Below, one piece after another: positions 33,401 through 45,900 of a stretch of DNA of 64,000 nucleotides. The translations under genes and the position numbers were made by a program. Position 1 is the stretch's first letter. Every line of letters begins with the position of its first letter. The notes below the pieces were generated by a model. The model was not told the DNA's origin, did no database searches, and was given only the letters and a program-made list of their open reading frames with translations. Source of the DNA: Ricinus communis (lineage: Eukaryota; Streptophyta; Magnoliopsida; Malpighiales; Euphorbiaceae); NCBI RefSeq assembly GCF_019578655.1, contig NC_063256.1, positions 4,836,001-4,900,000 of the forward strand, written 5' to 3'.

Positions 33401-35490
33401 TTTTTCCTTGCACTTGGTGGACTAGAGCTTAATGATCTTCTCTTTTCAACTTGTGAAACAGTTGAAGCAAGGCAAGGCAAACAGTTTCCTGGAAGAATTC
33501 CACAATTCTCTAATAGTCCTTCCTCCTTACCAGCATTTTCATCTGCAGAGGATGCAATTTCATCAAGAAACACAGGTTGCTTGGCTTCATTTGAAGGTCC
33601 GTCAAATTTTGAAACGGAAGCCTCGCTGACAGAGTTCCGAGCAGAGTTTCCTGCTGAAAGATCTCCTGCCTTCTTCATCTGATCACTTGAAGATGTATGT
33701 TGGATATTGCTAGTGCGGTTTCCATGATTTGTGTCTCTGCTAAATGCAGACTGTGGTAGGCCATCAGAGCCATTTAAAGATAACAAATCTGCATAAATGA
33801 AACACATATATAACTCGACGACAGCAATAGAAGAATCAAAAGGAAATTCATACGTCCAAGAGAAATTAGAATGTCTGAATACCATACCATCGGGAACACT
33901 TTCATAATCTTCTTCACAATCAGATTCAAATATTGCAACTGAGTCGAACCAGGCGTCCTCTATACTTCCTGCAGCCGTTGCAGCGTAAAATAGTCAGGTA
34001 TAGATTGACATAAAAATAAAGGAAGAAATGTGTTCTATGATTATATTTGAGTCTATGAAAGAGCTGACAACTAATACTTGTAAATGCTGGAGAAGTTATC
34101 AGGAAAAAACGCTGTTCAACTTGGCGGAATGGTACAGATTTCAGCAGAAAGACTGGTTCGATAAAATATGAGAAATCTTCAAAGCCAAATAGTTCATAAA
34201 CCATGCTAGATCATTGAACTTAACCAAATGTGTAGATTTATTAATTATTAACTGCTGCTCAGGGTACCAACTAAAAGCATGACATGCAATCCTCAGAAAT
34301 ACAGGATACAATTTAAGAACAGAACAAACTTTCTTTCCTTTTTGGTGAGCACCAAATCTTCCATCTTCTAGAAAACAAAGATCTAATGAGGGTAAAAACA
34401 GCAGGAACTGATAACAAAACCAAATTATGGAAATTCACTCTAATTTCCAGAACCATCACTACTGGATAGGATTCATCAAGGTACAGTTGTCAAAAGCTAC
34501 TCATAGAAAACCAAAGATAGCATATGTTTCTAATATGTGAAAAGAACATTGACTGGACTTGGAAGCATACAATATATTGTGTAGTCAATTCTTCACTAAT
34601 GGATAACAATTATGCTAGCCAACTCTATCTTACTCGAGAAATGAAACAAAAAATTCCGCATCTCCTCTACTAGGAATCAGAATTCAGACACCAAATCTTC
34701 CTAATCCCCGGCATCAATCTCTTCTATTACTTCAGCAACAACAAGAGAGCACAAAATAAGTAGACATTTAGCATGGCACTTAAACTGGGTGAAGGACAAA
34801 TGCGCTTCGTAAAACATCTCTTTGTAGTCAGTAATGAAATTCAAAGTCATAAAATGAAAATGAAAATGTATATGGGAAAAAGAGTTTAAAAAAAAAAAAA
34901 ATAGCTTACTTTGCATAAAGATCAGGACAGAAAGTACCAATCAGATACTGACATGCAAGCTAGTCCCTTTATCATCAATTTTAACGATAACAAAAAAAGG
35001 AAAAGCCAGCTTGCCACATTTCATGCAAACAAATTAATCAAACACCATGACCCAATCTATCCAATCTAAACACCATAACACTCCAAATTCAGAACTACCC
35101 ATCATTAAAGAAAATCATTTAATCCCTAACCACCCATCATTAAAGAAATGAAAAGAAGAACACAAACCCAGTAAAGTGGTAAATGCATTCTAAGAAAAGA
35201 AGAAAAAAAGAAAGAACTCCGACAAAGAAAAGAAGAAAAAAAAACTGTAAGGAAAGAAGAGAGAGAGAGGCGAGGGGACCTTGAAAAGTGGGGTTAGAGA
35301 AGGAGGAGAGATGATCAGGTGGAGCAGCAGCAGGAGGAACAGCAGAAGAAGGTCTATCAAGGGATCCATGATCAGATAATCTTGATGAAACTCTTCTTCT
35401 GATCCCTTTCTTCTTTTTTCTTGTTTTCTTCTTGGAAGACCTTAATCTACCACCTACACATCCTTCTGGCGTTGAAACACAACCCCCCAT
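30487..35490 (-). CDS. CW14: Myristoylated EDR2_C (DUF1336) domain protein, CW14 family
   Basis: Nine exons: 35490-35280, 33968-33888, 33788-33345, 32586-32451, 32275-32113, 31968-31840, 31554-31360, 30883-30761 and 30609-30487, giving 534 residues. The N-terminus [14 protein letters not shown] carries Gly2 and Cys4 for N-myristoylation and palmitoylation, followed by a basic [14 protein letters not shown] stretch, so plasma-membrane attachment is likely. A low-complexity serine-rich part follows (about 100-245). The EDR2_C domain spans about 262-525: [54 protein letters not shown] and [16 protein letters not shown]. It matches Arabidopsis CW14 (At1g59650) and At1g10410. Biochemical function is not established; in EDR2 this domain accompanies lipid-binding START and PH domains. 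The last intron uses a GC donor. Intron 1 is about 1.3 kb. Confidence 0.93.
30610..30760 (-). other. GC-AG intron 8 of the CW14-like gene
   Basis: The donor reads CAG|GCAAGG and the acceptor AACAG|GGGAAC. Both flanking exons are exactly 41 codons (the last including the stop), and the junction [15 protein letters not shown] restores the conserved C-terminus. No GT nearby gives the same join. Reading through instead adds 17 unrelated residues and stops. Confidence 0.88.
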
Positions 35491-38400
35491 TAATCTCTCT
35501 CTGTTTCTTTTATCTCTCTGTCAAACCATCACAAACTGACCATCCTCTTCTTCAACAGTAATTAAAAAGCAAAATCCTTGTTGTCCTAAAGGAAAGATAG
35601 AAAAAGAAAGAGAGAGGGAGAGAAAGGCAAGTCCCCAGATAAATTATAATAACAAGAGAAAACTACAACTTGAGAAGCTTATAAACAACAACTACCATTT
35701 GTAGACTTTATTGCTCTCAGGGATATAAATATGTAAAGAAATAATAATAAATTTAAAGATTCATTTTATAAATCAAAGACAAGAATAATTATGGTTTCTT
35801 TTGGCTCCTAAAATCAATCAAAAAGTCAATATTTTTTATTTACAAGTAATAATTAAAAGGAAGTTAAAAAAAGAAAAAGATTAAAAAAAAAAAAGTGTTA
35901 CTATTATTAATTAATTAATATTATAGAATTGCAGAGAGAGAAGCAGCGAAGGCAGTTTTGTGTTTGTTGTTTGTTGCTCACTGCGTAAGGCATCCAATAT
36001 GGCGGGTAGGACCCAACCCATCATACGATTCTTTTGCCACGTGGTCGAATACCATTAGCTGAGGTTCGAGTTTCATTTCTGTTCGTGGACCAGCTTCTAC
36101 GGTACGTGTGGTTGTCTTTGTTTTTTTCCCTTTCTTTTATCTTATTTCTTCCTTTTATATATCTTTGTAGAGTTAACTTTTGAATTCTTTTTTTTTTCTA
36201 AAAGAAAATTGATTTTTTTATTTTTGCATGCATTTCTAATAATTTTAATTAATCAATAGAGCCCAATAAATCATGAATTACATAATAGTATTTGTAAAGA
36301 CCAAACATAATGAATATGAAGTAATAAATAGGTAAGTCCGAAATTGGCCAAATAGATAGGGAATGAAGTACAAGATTGTGGTTGATGTCAAATTTAGACG
36401 ATTACAATGAGGTCGGCATGAAAATATGATGCAAGTTTTTGACATTATTATTATTAATGCCGACAAACAAAAAACCAAACACAATTGGGTTTGATGAGGA
36501 AAAGAAAAACCTCCCCTGCCTCTTCACCTAAAATTGCTGCCATTTTCACTATATTCTTCTATTATTTTTATTTAGAAAACAAAAATAAGCAAAATATTTA
36601 ATCAAGAAAACATTATATATTATTTATATTATCAGCACTGTGTTGAGGACCTAAACTTCTTATGTCTTGTTTGATAGTTGGTGGGCATTGAGCAACAACA
36701 CTATATATGCACTTTTAGTTATTTATTGTTTAATATGTTTTATAATAATTGCTCTAACACAATATCAAATATCATCTATAATAATGATGTTGTTGTTATT
36801 ATTAAAATATGACTACTAAGTTAGATGTATTTGCGTTTTATTTTATATTTTTAAATAAAATTACTTTTTCAGATTTTACTCGAGTATAAATTAAATTAAA
36901 TTAAATTTGAAAGTGACTTTGATTGTGGAGAAATGAGTGGACACAATAAAAGCTTTTTGGAATGATTGGCAAACTGAGATAATCGATTTTCAGACCAAAC
37001 ATATTTACGGAAATTGCTTACTGTTGAGTTGAAATGTCCATATTATGTCAGAAAGAGCAATTATAAAAAATATTCGTGTGCATAAAATTGAAGAATGGAT
37101 ATCAGCTCTTAAATTGGTAGAAATATATATGGATGGAACGTATCTTTCAGAACAAACTGTTTATAGTAATTCAATCTGCACAAACACTCACCTGACGAAA
37201 GTGTTTTGATTATGTGCCAATTACTTCTGTGTTCTTTCTTTTTTGTTGAACGGGACTTGACGTTTAGATCAGTTCCATGCAGAACACATCAATTAATTCA
37301 CCTCATATTCAACAGGGAAACTTTTGGAGTAATTTCTCAGTACTCTAATTTATTATATTAAAAATAACACTTATATTTCTAATTTAGAAAAAAATATATT
37401 TTAGGTTCGTACGTACTGTTCATAAGTACAAGAAAAATAAATATCAGAAATATTTGTTTTTAGTAAGAAGAGAAAGTAGGCAGCATATGCGAAAGAAATG
37501 GCATTTTGCAAAGGATGAATTTGCAGAAGAGGAGGCTTTAAATAATGGATGGAGTAAATTGTTGTGTGAATAGAAATAAAAGATGCAGAGAAGAGTGGAC
37601 AATAACGAGGCGAAAATGAATTGCAGGTCCCAGCGGACCCATGCTGCAGCAACATGGAGTACTAGAGCCTGAGTCACAGCAAATACTGTAGAAATCAATT
37701 TAAAATATGGCTTGCAGAGGTGAAGTGAGAGCAGAACAGAAATCCATGGCAATGCAGCAGCAGGGCATGTAGAGATTGTAACAGCTACCCAATTATTCAA
37801 CAAACTCTATAATAAGGCCAGTGGTGGAGGACCACTCTCATGGGCCCTTTATTTCTGCTGCCCAAAATTCAATTACCCTCCTCCTCTTTCTTTGATGCAA
37901 GTGCCCTTCTTTTCACTATTATATATTCCCATTTTCTTTTCTCTATCCAACTTCTTGGTATCTTCTCAGTGGCATGAGATCCTAATACCAATTTGCATTC
38001 AAAGAACTGTCTTCTTATATTTGTTTCAAAGACATGGAAGAATTGGGTTGAATCATCTGTACATTAGATGAATTTTTGTCTTTCTAGCTAATATAAAAAA
38101 ATAAATATTTATGTCGGGCAGGTGATAATCCATCGATTTTCTATAAATTTTGAAAGAAACTTGTATTTTTGAGGAATAAAAAAAAAAAAATCATCCATTG
38201 GCACATTTATAGACAAAAAGATATATATGATGTTAATATGAGAATTAGCTTCTTTGAAAGGGATATTCTCCCTTTAGTTTTTGTACTGCTGTTCTGAATT
38301 GTGTTCATCGTACCTGGTATAGTTGTAATTCTGTCGAGTGGGCGCACTTCTTGTAATGATTCTTGGTTGGAATAATAGAGGATTCTTTTCATTTTAATAT

Positions 38401-41400
38401 GAAAAAAATAAGTTAAAAGAAGATACAAAAATACATTATTCTATAATAATATTATTAATAATAATAAATAGGTTTCTCACTTCCACTTCCGCTTTTCCAT
38501 TTTTCTTATTGATTGTTGACCCAGTATTCATGAATTAGCTAAAATAGTTAATATCGCTAATGATCACAAAAAGTTGGAAATTCAGAGAATTTTGTATTCT
38601 CACATGATTCGTTGGTTCGCCATTTTTTCCTCTTGCATTTTGCAGATTATTATATGGTGTTGACAATGTTGTCATAATTCAATCTATTTTGGAAAATCCA
38701 TTTTGAAGAATATAGGATTGAAAATCCAACGTTTCTATTTTTTTAAAACTCAAAAGGTATACTCCACTTTTTAACCTTTTTTCTTCCAACTGATATTTTA
38801 ACTTCTTTTGTCAATTATTGGTTGGATAGTCAAAAATATTAAGAATTGCGGTCAAAATGCTTTGCAAAAAGAGAAACAAAAATTTGTGGTTCGTAAAATT
38901 TGGGTTATTGTACCCCAATTTTACTTGTGGAAAAAAATGGAAAATAGAAAAGTTTATGTACTGATAGTAATGTTAGACCCATAATATTTCAATTATGGGT
39001 CCATAATCATAAACCCATTAATTTCTTGTCTGGAAAAAGTTTATAATATTGCAATTGGGTGCGAGGAGATCATCTCACTTGTGATTTACTCAAATCTCCA
39101 CTTGAAATTCGATTAAGAATTAAGCTGTGGTTGACCAAGGCTTAAATTAAAAGTTAAAGGGTATCAATTCCCAACACATAGTTGAGTCCTAAAAACTATT
39201 CAATTTAAAAGCTTAACATGTATGAGGCAATTAATTTTATTGATATGTTATGCTTTTAATAACGTCTTATAAAATTAGCATCTATGTGTATAGAAAATAA
39301 TTTGTTAATATAATTAAAATTAAAAAATGCATTAGTTAAAAATGTTTTTTCCATTAATCTGTTTCAATTTGTTATTATTTCCAAATATTTTAAAAAATTC
39401 AAATCCTAAGAATTTTATAAAGTCAAAATGATAGCATGTCAAGAGTCTTTAATCTTAGTATTCTAAATTATATGATGTATCAAATTACTGGTATATATTT
39501 TCAATCTATTATTGGTCAAATATCAATTTTGAGGAGGTGGTGCCTCCATCCATCCCTTTCTTGGTCATTTTAGACTGGACTTGGTGGCCAAACCCAAACT
39601 AAAACCAGCTCAAAACTATTTAGTGTCGGTCCTTTTCGGCTATGAATGGTGACAAACCAAATTATAGCCGGGCTAGTTCATGGTTAGAGTTGAAATAATA
39701 AATCATTTTATGTCTGATATTGGCTCAATTGGATTAAAAATCCAAAAAAGAAAAATTAAAATTTAAAAATAATATTTTTTGAGAAATAAACTTGTAATTT
39801 ATTAAATGAATGCAGACAAGTCACTGTTAATCTTATAATTGCATACACACAATTACAGGGCATACGTGAGAAGATATTTTAGGCTGCGATTCCAATGCCG
39901 TTTGGCTTGATGCTCTTGTCGTCTGTTCTAAGACAGATTAAAGTTGAAACTCATTCATGAATTGTAATTTAGTGAAAACATTAATGAACGAGTCAAAGCA
40001 ATAAATGAGGTCATCGCTCATCATCATTTTTATCAAACATTTTTCTTACCTTTGAAATTTTTGCACCATTGAACGTTTTCCTGGCATCTCTATGCTAAAC
40101 ACTACGGATACTACCGTCAGCTGCCAGGCTCTGCTACTTCTATCATTTTTGCTTTTCCACTTGATTTTGTTCATATTCATGGCTACTGCCTTTGACTCCA
40201 CTAATTTATTGATTGTTAAAATGGTTGATCCGTACACTTGGACTGTTTCCAACCTGGTTTTGATTTCCCCTTGTCCTTTTTTCTGGCATTATATTTTTTC
40301 AATAAATAATTGTACCAGATACATTAAATTTTATAATTGAAACCTTCAATTTCATTATAAAATTTAAATTTATTCATCTGGGTCACTTAAAATTTAGTCA
40401 TTTCTATCATTACAAGATCCACCCATTTGGAAATATATCAATCTCTTAATAATATAATTAAAGTAAAACATTATTAAAATTTAATAATTGAAATAAAATG
40501 AATTAACTTAAAATGTTGTGATAGGACTAGAAATTAAGTGTAGATTTTAGCAATCCTGAGTATAATTGCAAATATTCATGACAAATGATTTGCTAAAAGA
40601 AAAGAAATATCTGACAAGGTCTTGAATATTTGTCCACTTCCATCCTTATATTGAGAATAATCTATTTTGATCCTTCCTGTTTTGGAGCCTAACTTGAATA
40701 GTGAATAGGCAAAGCTAGTGAGCCTCGAGTCATTGATGAGCTTGTGGCGTTTCCTTCAAGTACGTTAGGTCTTCACGTATATTATATATCACTATGCCCA
40801 AAAAGATGAGAGATTTTTATTCAGTATATGCATGAGGCAACATTATACATTACATGTTGTTGGGCAGCGGTGTCGTTGGAAAGTGGTTCCTTGCATGTGC
40901 CATCCAGGTTAAGCTCTTGTGTTTAATGTGCATCCCAATATCACGTCTCAGAAATTGTCACTGCACACAGAAGAAATTCAAATCATAGTAATTATCTTCT
41001 TTAAAATCATAAACAGCTCCATGAAACAACCTAATAAGTTCTCAGAATTATAGCTTTCAATGGACGGTGAGATTCCCAGCAATCTTATTCTGCAAAGGTT
41101 ATTAATTATAGCTCTCCGAAAGCATAATCTTTGAAAGGTGAAAAAGGCTGTCTTTGTTCAAGGCAGAGGGAATATGTGGAAGCTTTTTGGAACCTCACAT
41201 GTGCCTACTCATTGATTCAGATACACTTGGTAGATTGCAAGAACATGACAAAATCTGCCGACTGTTGCCCTTGTTTCAGAAGAATTCATTTCAGAATAAA
41301 TTTTGCAGTGTCTTTGTCCAATGTAAGTCTGTGCCCTTCTAAATGGAATGAAAATTCAATTCTAAGAATGATTCCACTTGTAGAGAACATTCCACCTGCC

Positions 41401-42971
41401 TCAGAAACGGATATCTGGGCAGTTTTTAGAGTGCCTTTTTTTTTTCTCCCTCTTTGGCTCTCTAGTTAGAAGTTTGTTTATAGGGTAGATTAGGATGACA
41501 GTTACACCTTTGATCTGGCGAGCCATTTTTAAGCTCTGTAGCATAGATCCAAATCAATCAGTCGTTACCGTACATTAATTTTTTCCTTTTTTTTTAGTAA
41601 GATTTTAAGCTCTAGTGGTCAATTATTAAGGCAGTATCACCTTCTTACTCGGCTAAATCACTAGATTTTTTCAATTCAATGAAGAAAAAGGAAAGGCATG
41701 TAATTATAATACCAGTGTTAGATTATGGCGTTGGTCCAAATGTTTATATTATAGACCCTACAATTGAGGGAAAAGAAGTATATTATTTCGTGCCAATGTT
41801 TCATATTTATCATGTGATATGAAATAAATTATTCAAAGTTCTGAATAGAAAAATAAATCTAATTTTCATTAGTCAAAAAAATTTATGAATGTTACTACTA
41901 ACAAATTCAAAAATACTATTAGGAAATATATTAAAAATATTGCATGCTCAATTGGCATTTTAGTTTAGTAATTCTCAAACTAGAAATGATAAATTGGTGT
42001 TGAATATGGTCCTTAAGGTTTTCTTACATGTCATGAACATCTAAGTCAATTGTTTTAGGTCAAAAAATTAATTTTAAATACTAAATACAAAGTTAGTTAG
42101 AAAGAAAACACATTTTCGTACATTTATACGTTTTAGTCTAAACTTTTTCTAAGACCATTAATTTTCATTTAGTCTATAATAGTAATATTTATTTAACATC
42201 GATATATTAAATAACTTGCTGCGTCAGTGTGTAGTTAAAGAATAAAATAAAAAGAAGCGAACCAAGTGACTTAGCTCTTTAGATTGCAAGTAAAAATCCT
42301 ACTGCCAATATTTCTTGTCAGAAAATCAACAGTCTGAGGTTGGATCTCTACGGCACCGCTGTTGTAGACTCCAATTACTGACAATATTGATTCTATGGAG
42401 TCCGGACTTTGGACAACTTACCTAATTAGCTTTGTCATCATCTGGTTGACTTTTGCAAAGTCTTCACTTGCAGTCATGTCCAGCCTAACTCATACATGGG
42501 GACCAGTTACCAAACCGAACCTTGGAACTTACAAGAGAGAAGGAATTAGTAGGATTTTTCTATGCGTGACTGATATTGCCTGCTTTGGAGGGCTTGGTAA
42601 TCAAGATTAAAAACTGAACAAGTTGTAAACCGGCCCAGTAAATAAGCCGAAGTGGGCTTGGCCCATCCAAATTTTCATCTTCAACTTAAATCAGTTCAGA
42701 AAAACATAATTCAGGAACTTAAAGTTAGAGAATCGATAGGAATTGGACCAGTCATGATTTCAAAATAATCTGAATAAAAATTGACCATGCAGAAGGATAA
42801 TACGTACGCTAGTGATCTTGGAAAAACACAATCAAGCACTAGCTTGCATAAATGATGGTGTCAATTGGTAATATATGTATTAAGCTACTTCTCTTCCTGA
42901 AACCAAGAGATAATATCCGGTCATCAAAATCTCAACTAGACGACCCAGTATCCTAAAATGAAAATTTGATA
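35491..42971. other. Long AT-rich intergenic region
   Basis: About 7.5 kb with no gene I can support. The first 250 bp is the CW14-like leader; on the minus strand it is CT-rich, as plant leaders often are. The frames at 37401-37803 (-), 40046-40340, 41131-41469 (+) and 42395-42610 (+) look hydrophobic or low-complexity, have no recognised domain and no convincing splice partners. Promoter sequence for a gene further away cannot be excluded. Confidence 0.5.
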
Positions 42972-45900
42972 CTAATTAATAATTTGACCTGGCATTTCTG
43001 AGGTTTCCGCTTGGGTTGTTGAGCACTCCGAATCCAGGTGGTGTACCGTTTCATTGCCGTTAACCTGTATGTAAAGAGACAAATATCAACCCTTCAAAAA
43101 GTTCAAGAATTCCATCCATTTTTTTTCTAGGCAATGTAAGTGAAATAAATGTGGGCCCGACTGACAATTTCTAAAAGAAAACCAGATATGATTTCAGTCC
43201 TGAAGCATCCAAGTGGCTAGTTGTGTTGTAACAGAGAATATATATCTCTTACCTTCCCACTGTTTACAGAAATGCTTGGACCATTAACTGCAGATTGGAG
43301 TTCAGAGCATGGTGACTGTGGTAGCGGATCAAAAGAAAAAGGGTTAGATTAACAATCAATGAATTCATTGATATAAAACATGCAATCCACTTGCCTCTGG
43401 CACGCATGAGCCTAAATGATTGATTTCTAGCAGGGGTTTGCCAACTGAGTTCTGCTCCTGACACGCAGGTGGAGCTGCATTAAAATTAAGTCGAGCTCGT
43501 TAGATATCTCATGGTTGTGTTTGGATAGCCACAACTATTTGCACATCTACTTTACTACCAATTCCTAGGAGCAATACTAAACAAAACCTCCAAAACCAAC
43601 TTAGATTGATAGCAAATTTTTCCCTTTCATAATGCCAACTTATTTGAGTGATCTTAACATATTAAATCTTTTTTCAGTACGTGTACAAGGTATATACCTT
43701 GCACGCCAATGAAAAAAGAAAGAAAATGAATAATAATTGACATATTAGGTCTTAAATCTACCACGAACAATATTTAACAAGTAAGAGCATACCCTGATTT
43801 TCTGCAGCACCTTCTCTGAAAGATTTATTTGGGGATGCTTCTCCACTGTTTTGGACAACTTCAGTCCTGGTCAGCACTTCCAATATAAATAGTATCACAA
43901 GTAAGAACCAGCTTCCGAAAAAGAAGATTCTTCTGCACTATCCCATTTTTCTGGGCAACCAGCACAAGTTTCATATTACTTTAGTTATTTTGCTATCAAT
44001 CTTCAAGAATGCAGGAGAAAACTCTGGAACTATTAAGTATTTAATTTGTTCCAAAGATTGCCAGTAATGCTAATTTTGACCATCTGATAAGTACCTTTTG
44101 TAAGACTACTCGGCTGAAATAAAAATGGTTTTAATGAGTTTTCCACTTGGTGATTTTAGCTTCACAAGACATGTATACTAATTGCTAAAAGAATTTTAAT
44201 GTTTTCCATCACTTGGGCACTTATCCTACTAAGAAGTCTATTCAGTTACCTATCTTCTTCACTTTTCCCAAGCATATCACAGTTTTCCTGACATTTCAGT
44301 GCATGGTTGAATACCCTTTTATCCTGCCAACAAAGTCGAGGATATTTAAGCAAAGACACAAACATAATAAAGTTGAACTGCTAATCAGTTGCCTATGAAA
44401 TTTCATAGAGGTATCACAAGATCTAGAATATTAAGATTTAACGGTTACATAAAACCAGTATGCTTAACATAGATTGGTAGAATAACTAGGCATGCTTATG
44501 AACTTTAAGCCAACAGATAATGAATTTTTTCCAGACAATAAACATGAAACAACTAAAGTTTGAATTGGAAATCTCCTCATGTGTAATGTATTTATTATGT
44601 CAAAAAGGAGTAGATGTCCTTATATCTAGATGTCACATGTCAACAATGAACAATCTACTGGGAAACACTCAATATAGTGTTCAAATGGGTTTTAAGAATG
44701 ACAGACAAAACAGAGATAATAAAATTTGAGAGAGAAAATACTAAAAAGTGAGATGAAAACCTTTTCTTACCTCTTTGTCCATATTCGAAACTGTCTCCTT
44801 AACCTTTTGTAATATTTTTGTCAAATTCTTCACTTGACAATGTAAATCCTGAATAAAATCATTTGACAGAGTTTAGAAGCCAATAAGCAAGAACCTGGAG
44901 AAGTCAAATAAATTGTCAACAGTCTCACTTTCTAACCTCCCTCTCAAAAATCAGATTCTGTATAGTTGCATCCTTTGCTGATAGAGTTTTCTGAAGGTAA
45001 GACTAGTTAAGACAATCCATAAAAAATATCTTCAGCGAAGAGTACAACATTTATTGCTGAAATCTAGAAAATGCTCATTGGGATATCTCTTCTATTTGAA
45101 TTTGACAGTTGTTCCTAATCTCTGCTGATTGCAGCTGTCCTTCTAGCCCTAATATAATTTCATCCTTTCTCCGGAGTTCATCTTCATCTTTCTTCTGTTT
45201 ATTTTCCAGTTCATGGACTTTCTCTGCCAAAACAGAGTGAATTTAGATTTAGCCGGATCTTGAAAAGCTTAGTATTTTTAGAATTAAGTAGTACCTGGGC
45301 AATTAACAGGCTATACTACAAATGGTTTTGGCAGTGATAAATTGTTTCAGCATACGTGAGTCAAACATTCGGATGTTGACCAAGGAAAGAGAGAAAGAAA
45401 TACTATCAAATACTCTTTGAAGATGGTTGACTAGCAGATTAGCGCCATTGCGGGAGTATAAGCTCCTTTTGGATGGAAACAAGGTAAAGTGCATTTACAA
45501 ATCTAAAAACAAATTCTAACTGTGGCAGGTGAATGAGGAGATGGGATTACCAGCAAATACTTTCTGGAAAGCAGAAACTGTATCCATCTTGCTTCTTAAG
45601 CTGGCGACTGACAGAGCAAACAATATTAACATTAATTAAAAAATACAATTTCAGTAGATCATCAAAAGCTATGCAGGAAAACTAAAACTGCTGATAAACA
45701 TATGAAATTGTGTTAAAGTTGAGAAAGTTACGTGCCTACTTCCTCTTTTTCACTCATATGGAGTTGTACATTGTCCATAACTTGCTTAATTGAGAAAGCC
45801 TCCTTTTCTATAGAATCAAACATTGATAGATGAGAATTCAATTTTTCATTTAGGACACTGAGCTTTCTATCCCTGGCCTCAATGGAACGTTTCATTTCAC

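Noticed and set aside
37401..37803. Two overlapping hydrophobic minus-strand frames of 84 and 119 residues
   Set aside because: No recognised domain, no splice partner and biased composition; such frames are expected by chance in AT-rich DNA.
41131..41469. 112-residue plus-strand frame with several cysteines
   Set aside because: The cysteine spacing fits no zinc-binding or secreted family, no signal peptide is present, and the flanks give no exons.
42395..42610. 71-residue frame with a hydrophobic start, like a small secreted peptide
   Set aside because: No cleavage site or conserved C-terminal peptide motif; the promoter and leader are unconvincing.
44991..44996. AG acceptor (CTTCAG) instead of AC for the U12-type intron
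   Set aside because: It is possible and in frame, but the AC lies at the right distance from the branch site and keeps Leu-Gln, which continues the heptads. It is mentioned as the alternative, not the model.
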